A stretch of 64,000 nt of DNA from Mycobacterium sp. 1164966.3 (GTDB lineage Bacteria; Actinomycetota; Actinomycetes; Mycobacteriales; Mycobacteriaceae): NCBI RefSeq assembly GCF_001665395.1, contig NZ_LZSG01000056.1, positions 36,088-100,087 of the forward strand, in the 5' to 3' direction. Shown here in pieces: positions 60,972 to 64,000 of this stretch (its first letter is position 1; every line of letters starts with the position of its first letter). The translations under genes and the position numbers were made by a program. Under the pieces are notes generated by a model that did not search any database, was not told where the DNA came from, and saw nothing but the letters and a program-made list of their open reading frames with translations.

Positions 60972-62581
60972 CACGGCGAGCAGACGCAAAAGCACCCAAT
61001 TTCGTGCCGAAATAGGTGCTTTTGCGTCTGTTCGTCGGGAGTGCCGCGCTGGAACGCTTTGATCTCGCCGCGACTGGTGTCGCCGGTGGTCACCGCGGTG
61101 ATGGTCATGCCGTGGCCCGTCGCGTCGTTCTTGAAGGTGACGTGGCCACCGCCATCAGACTCCGCTGTCCAGCCGTAGCCGTGGTAGGGCTGTCCAGCGT
61201 TGAGGACAAACCAACCAGGACCGCCGGGGCTGTTGGGACTGCCGATGTTCGCGTCGCGCCAGGTGAGGGTGCCGTTGGTGTCCACCAGAGCTTGGTCCAT
61301 ATGCATCGGTTCTCGGCATTGCGCGCACGGCGTCACTGGGGCCTGCGGCCAATTACCTTGACAGACAACGTTTTCCGTAGCGACCATGCATCCGGCAATG
61401 CCTGGCAGCTTCACATACGGTGTCGAGGCTTGGACCGGTGGGGTGGTAAGAGTCGACGAAGGTGTGGGCTGCACGGGCGCGGACTGTGCGGCCGGCTCCG
61501 AAGACGGTGCAGCAGTTGAGGTTTGGGATCCGCTGGGTCGGCGCAGCAGAAGCGTCGTCAGGACTGCGACGCTGACGACGGCCAGGATGACGACGACCAC
61601 CGCCGCGATCCACCATCCCGGACGTCCCGTCGCAGCCGTGCGCCCGGCAGGCTCAGGCGCGGACGTCGCCACGCGACGAGTGGACGTCAACGTCGACGCG
61701 ACGGGCGGTGGCGCAGCCGGTGCGGGCCGTGTGGCGGCAATCCGCGAAAGCGGGATCGGCGAGGAGCCGCCGGACAACGCGTGGCGGGCCGCGTCGGCCA
61801 GCTCATGCCCGCTCTGATAGCGCTGCTCTGGACTTTTGGCCATACCCTGCGCGATGACCTCATCCAATCCTGCGGGCAGGTCGGGCCGGCGCTCAGTAGG
61901 TCGAGGCGGATCCAACGTCAGATGGGCGGCGATCTGCTGCTCAAGGCTGTCACCGGGAAACGGCTGCTGCGCCGTCAGGCATTCGTGCAACACACACGCC
62001 AACGCATACACATCCGAACGGGCATCGGCCACACCGGCGCTGAAACGCTCCGGCGCCATGTAGGCCAGCGTGCCGACCATCATCCCGGTGCTGGTCAGCT
62101 TGGTGGCCGCGCCGTCGTGGGCGATGCCGAAGTCGATCAGGTACACGAAATCGCGAGCGGCCACCAGTGCGTTGGACGGCTTGACATCACGATGCACCAA
62201 CCCCACCGCGTGCGCGGCATCCAGCGCCGCACCCAGCTGTTCGATCACATGCACAGTCCGCTGCGGGCTCATCGCGCCCTCGCGCTGCAACAGCTCGTGC
62301 ACATCGATGCCGTTGACAATCGGCATCACCAGATACAGCTGCCCGTCAATCTCGCCGGTGTCATAGATCGGAATGATGTGCGGCTCGTTGAGCCGGGCCG
62401 CCGTGTGCGCCTCACGCTTGAAGCGCGCCCGATAACCCGGTTCGGCACCCAACTCGGGGGGCAGCACCTTGACCGCGACGTCACGGCCGATCATCGTGTC
62501 GTGGGCCCGATACACCCGGCCCATGCCGCCCGCACCGATCAGTGACAACAACCGGTAACGGCCAAACGCCACCTCGTCCAT
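60968..62581 (-). CDS. Receptor Ser/Thr protein kinase (Pkn family)
   Basis: 537 residues. Cytosolic kinase domain (about 8-270): glycine loop IGAGGMGRVY, ATP lysine in VAVKVLP (Lys38), catalytic HRDVKPSN (130-137), DFG (150-152), activation-loop threonines at 163 and 165, and APE at 176-178. A Pro/Ala-rich linker leads to one membrane span (about 323-346) and an outside domain with several cysteines (GCMVATENVVCQG, VTPCAQCREPM). Closest in type to PknE/PknH/PknJ. The last residues (KHLFRHEIGCFCVCSPC) are encoded by a hairpin, so the natural C-terminus may have been altered. No kinase lies here in M. tuberculosis. Confidence 0.92.
   Translation of the reverse strand: MDEVAFGRYRLLSLIGAGGMGRVYRAHDTMIGRDVAVKVLPPELGAEPGYRARFKREAHTAARLNEPHIIPIYDTGEIDGQLYLVMPIVNGIDVHELLQREGAMSPQRTVHVIEQLGAALDAAHAVGLVHRDVKPSNALVAARDFVYLIDFGIAHDGAATKLTSTGMMVGTLAYMAPERFSAGVADARSDVYALACVLHECLTAQQPFPGDSLEQQIAAHLTLDPPRPTERRPDLPAGLDEVIAQGMAKSPEQRYQSGHELADAARHALSGGSSPIPLSRIAATRPAPAAPPPVASTLTSTRRVATSAPEPAGRTAATGRPGWWIAAVVVVILAVVSVAVLTTLLLRRPSGSQTSTAAPSSEPAAQSAPVQPTPSSTLTTPPVQASTPYVKLPGIAGCMVATENVVCQGNWPQAPVTPCAQCREPMHMDQALVDTNGTLTWRDANIGSPNSPGGPGWFVLNAGQPYHGYGWTAESDGGGHVTFKNDATGHGMTITAVTTGDTSRGEIKAFQRGTPDEQTQKHLFRHEIGCFCVCSPC
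60981..61030. terminator. Bidirectional hairpin inside the kinase 3' end
   Basis: A 16-bp perfect stem, CAGACGCAAAAGCACC (60981-60996) with its complement at 61015-61030, and a 6-bp inner stem (ATTTCG/CGAAAT) with loop TGC. A/T-rich stretches near both ends (CAAAAG, CTTTTG) suit termination of both convergent genes. It begins 10 bases after the aminotransferase-like stop. Confidence 0.75.
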
Positions 62582-62653
62582 CGGCAGGCCTTCCTCACCT
62601 AACCTCGCGAGCGTAGGCCAGAAATGGGCAGCGAGCAGACAGTTTCTGCGTCG

Positions 62654-63625
62654 TCAGATGGTGAGCACAATCTTTCCGGACACCTTCCCGGAGACCAGCA
62701 ATTGATGTGCCTCGGCGGCCTGCTGGATGGGCATGCGCTCGCCGATAATCGGCCGGACTTTGCCCTCGGCAATCATCGGCCACACCGACGATGTCACCGC
62801 CGCGACGACCTCACTCTTGCTGTTCGGCCCGGACACCGGCCGGGCGCGCAGCGTCGTGCCGATCACCCGGGCCCGTTTGACGAGCAGCTTGCCGAGGTTG
62901 AGCTCGCCCTTTACCCCGCCCTGCATACCGATGACGATCAGCTGCCCGTCGGTGGCCAGTGCGTCGATATTGCGGTCCAGATACGCCGCGCCCATGATGT
63001 CGAGGATCACGTCGGCCCCGTCGGTCTCTTCTCTGAGCCGAGCTACGAAATCCTCGTAGCGATAGTTGATGGTGATCTGGGCGCCGAGGTCGCGGCAGAA
63101 TTCCAGCTTCTCCGACGATCCGGCCGTGACGGCAACGCGAGCGCCCAACGCTCGAGCCACCTGGATTCCGTGGCTTCCGACGCCGCTGGCTCCACCGTGC
63201 AGCAGGACGACCTGCCCGTCGCTGAGGTGAGCGGTGAGGACCAGGTTCGACCACACCGTGCAGGCCACTTCGGGCAACCCGGCGGCGTCGGCCACATCGA
63301 CACCGGAGGGAATCGGCATCAGCTGGCTGGCCGGAACGGCCGCGTACTCCGCGTACCCGCCACCAGCCAGCAAGGCGCAAACCTCTTGTCCGACAGTCCA
63401 TCCGGGCACATCGGACGCCACGTCGGCGACGACGCCGGAGACCTCCATGCCGATGGTCTCGCTGGCTCCTGGCGGTGGCGGGTATTTTCCGGACGCCTGC
63501 AGCACGTCGGCGCGGTTGACGCCGGCCGCTGCGACCTTGACCAGTACTTCGCCGGGGCCGGCGGATACGTCGGGTACTTCTTGCCACGTCAGTTGCTCGG
63601 GGGATTCAGCCACGATGGCGCGCAT
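62654..63625 (-). CDS. NAD(P)H:quinone oxidoreductase, zeta-crystallin type
   Basis: 323 residues from ATG 63625 (Rv3777-type). A medium-chain dehydrogenase without zinc ligands, PIG3/QOR group: VAAAGVNRADVLQASGKYPP, EVSGVVADVASDVPG, the NADPH-binding LLHGGASGVGSHGIQVARAL and LIVIGMQGGVKGELNL. It reduces quinones or alpha,beta-unsaturated carbonyls with NADPH in the cytosol. GTG 63634 three codons upstream is an alternative start. Upstream of the kinase on the same strand with a 72-base gap. Confidence 0.92.
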   Translation of the reverse strand: MRAIVAESPEQLTWQEVPDVSAGPGEVLVKVAAAGVNRADVLQASGKYPPPPGASETIGMEVSGVVADVASDVPGWTVGQEVCALLAGGGYAEYAAVPASQLMPIPSGVDVADAAGLPEVACTVWSNLVLTAHLSDGQVVLLHGGASGVGSHGIQVARALGARVAVTAGSSEKLEFCRDLGAQITINYRYEDFVARLREETDGADVILDIMGAAYLDRNIDALATDGQLIVIGMQGGVKGELNLGKLLVKRARVIGTTLRARPVSGPNSKSEVVAAVTSSVWPMIAEGKVRPIIGERMPIQQAAEAHQLLVSGKVSGKIVLTI

Positions 63626-63833
63626 GGTGGCCACGCTACCGGCGTGCCGGCGGAGAAAGTCATTGCCAAGCAGTCGAGACTGCGCCCAGGGCTACTCCAC
63701 GGCGGCTGAACAAGCGCTCACCGCAGTCTCGGCGCCATGGCCGCAGACTCGATGCAATGGCGCTTGTGGCAGCTGTGATAGGTGCGACGCAGTTCGTGTA
63801 GAGCTTCAACCAGCGGCCGCTACCCTTATCGAC

Positions 63834-63920
63834 GGTGGCGTGGCAGAGCGGCCTAATGCACTCGCCTTGAAAGCGAGAGACGGCTAAAACCGTCCGGGGG
63901 TTCAAATCCCTCCGCCACCG
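63834..63920 (+). tRNA. tRNA-Ser (UGA)
   Basis: 87 bases without encoded CCA. Acceptor stem GGTGGCG (63834-63840) pairs with CGCCACC (63913-63919), with discriminator G. Anticodon stem CTCGC/GCGAG has loop CTTGAAA, anticodon TGA at 63868-63870. The long variable arm (GACGG/CCGTC) is typical of serine tRNA and the T-loop is TTCAAAT. A TACCCT box 13 bases upstream is a possible -10 element. Confidence 0.96.
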
Positions 63921-63928
63921 CCGCTGTG

Positions 63929-63973
63929 ATGAGTCGCGTCATGGGTTACATATGAGTCGCGTCATGGGTTACA
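63929..63973. mobile_element. Paired 22-bp direct repeats, probable insertion-sequence end
   Basis: Copies at 63929-63950 and 63952-63973 are identical and separated by one base; on the minus strand each begins TGTAACCCATGACGCG. A terminus starting TGT with doubled subterminal repeats resembles IS481-type ends, and the following hairpin would fit a transposase terminator. Lying 8 bases past a tRNA supports insertion. The body of the element is outside the window. Confidence 0.45.
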
Positions 63974-63978
63974 GGTTG

Positions 63979-63997
63979 CCCCGGCCAGCGGCCGGGG
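63979..63997 (+). terminator. GC-rich hairpin with T-run at window edge
   Basis: CCCCGGCC (63979-63986), loop AGC, GGCCGGGG (63990-63997), followed by TTT and the window end. Intrinsic-terminator shape; it could serve the tRNA or a gene reading in from the right. Confidence 0.6.
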
Positions 63998-64000
63998 TTT

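Noticed and set aside
63834..63973. tRNA-Ser as an att site with an integrated prophage or island
   Set aside because: The 22-bp repeats do not copy the tRNA 3' end, and no integrase is seen in the window.

Overview
The window is high-GC DNA from a slow-growing, non-tuberculous-type Mycobacterium. It holds the cell-wall core locus: arabinogalactan assembly, mycolate condensation and mycolate transfer. The gene order follows M. tuberculosis Rv3815c back to Rv3777 and is written here in the inverse orientation. The sequence alone does not fix the species. embR lying next to embA is an arrangement known from M. avium and not from M. tuberculosis. Homologue names come from recalled families and gene order; no search was run.

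Layout. 1-2.0 kb: two PlsC-type acyltransferases, the vestigial start of a third, and a HAD phosphatase. 2.0-6.5 kb: an accessory island of a membrane protein with a Gly-rich RGGLG tail, a glutathionylspermidine-synthase-like ATP-grasp ligase, a DUF350 membrane protein and, converging on them, a fused PLP decarboxylase/aminopropyltransferase. 6.5-9.4 kb: a PGRP/LGFP amidase and the surface protein Erp, both on the minus strand. 9.7-16.3 kb (+): glf, glfT2, a PAP2 phosphatase, ubiA and aftB, which make the galactan and supply and transfer decaprenyl-phosphoryl arabinose. 16.7-29.9 kb (+): fbpA, fbpD, an SRPBCC gene, culp6, fadD32, pks13 and accD4, which condense and transfer mycolic acids. 29.9-32.2 kb (-): fadE35 and a small secreted protein. 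32.4-46.5 kb (-): embB, embA and embC, with embC split from embA by about 4.3 kb carrying embR, an ArsR/SRPBCC/DinB-like operon and two broken genes. 46.5-51.6 kb (-): aftA, dprE2, dprE1, a GtrA protein and a GreA/Rnk-like protein. 51.7-54.2 kb (-): a second accessory cassette of GTP cyclohydrolase I-like, PTPS/QueD-like, NfeD-like and flotillin genes. 54.5-57.1 kb (-): the galactan ABC exporter with glfT1. 57.1-64 kb: the proteasome activator Bpa, a large GT-C-like membrane protein, a class-V aminotransferase-like protein without the PLP lysine, an inserted Ser/Thr receptor kinase, a quinone oxidoreductase, tRNA-Ser(UGA), and what looks like the edge of an insertion sequence.

How it works together. 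DprE1/DprE2, UbiA and the PAP2 protein make decaprenyl-phosphoryl arabinose. Glf supplies UDP-galactofuranose to GlfT1 and GlfT2. The ABC exporter is thought to move the galactan across the membrane. AftA, EmbA, EmbB, EmbC and AftB add arabinose. FadD32, AccD4 and Pks13 build mycolates and the antigen-85 protein FbpA attaches them.

The parts least explained by the conserved locus are the polyamine/ATP-grasp island (2.0-6.5 kb) and the pterin/NfeD/flotillin cassette (51.7-54.2 kb). Both carry membrane-protein families and sit where M. tuberculosis, as I recall it, has other genes or none. Several long 3'-end hairpins, a triple heptamer with 11-bp periodicity upstream of the pterin cassette, and 27-bp tandem hairpin repeats upstream of fadD32 are the main non-coding signals.
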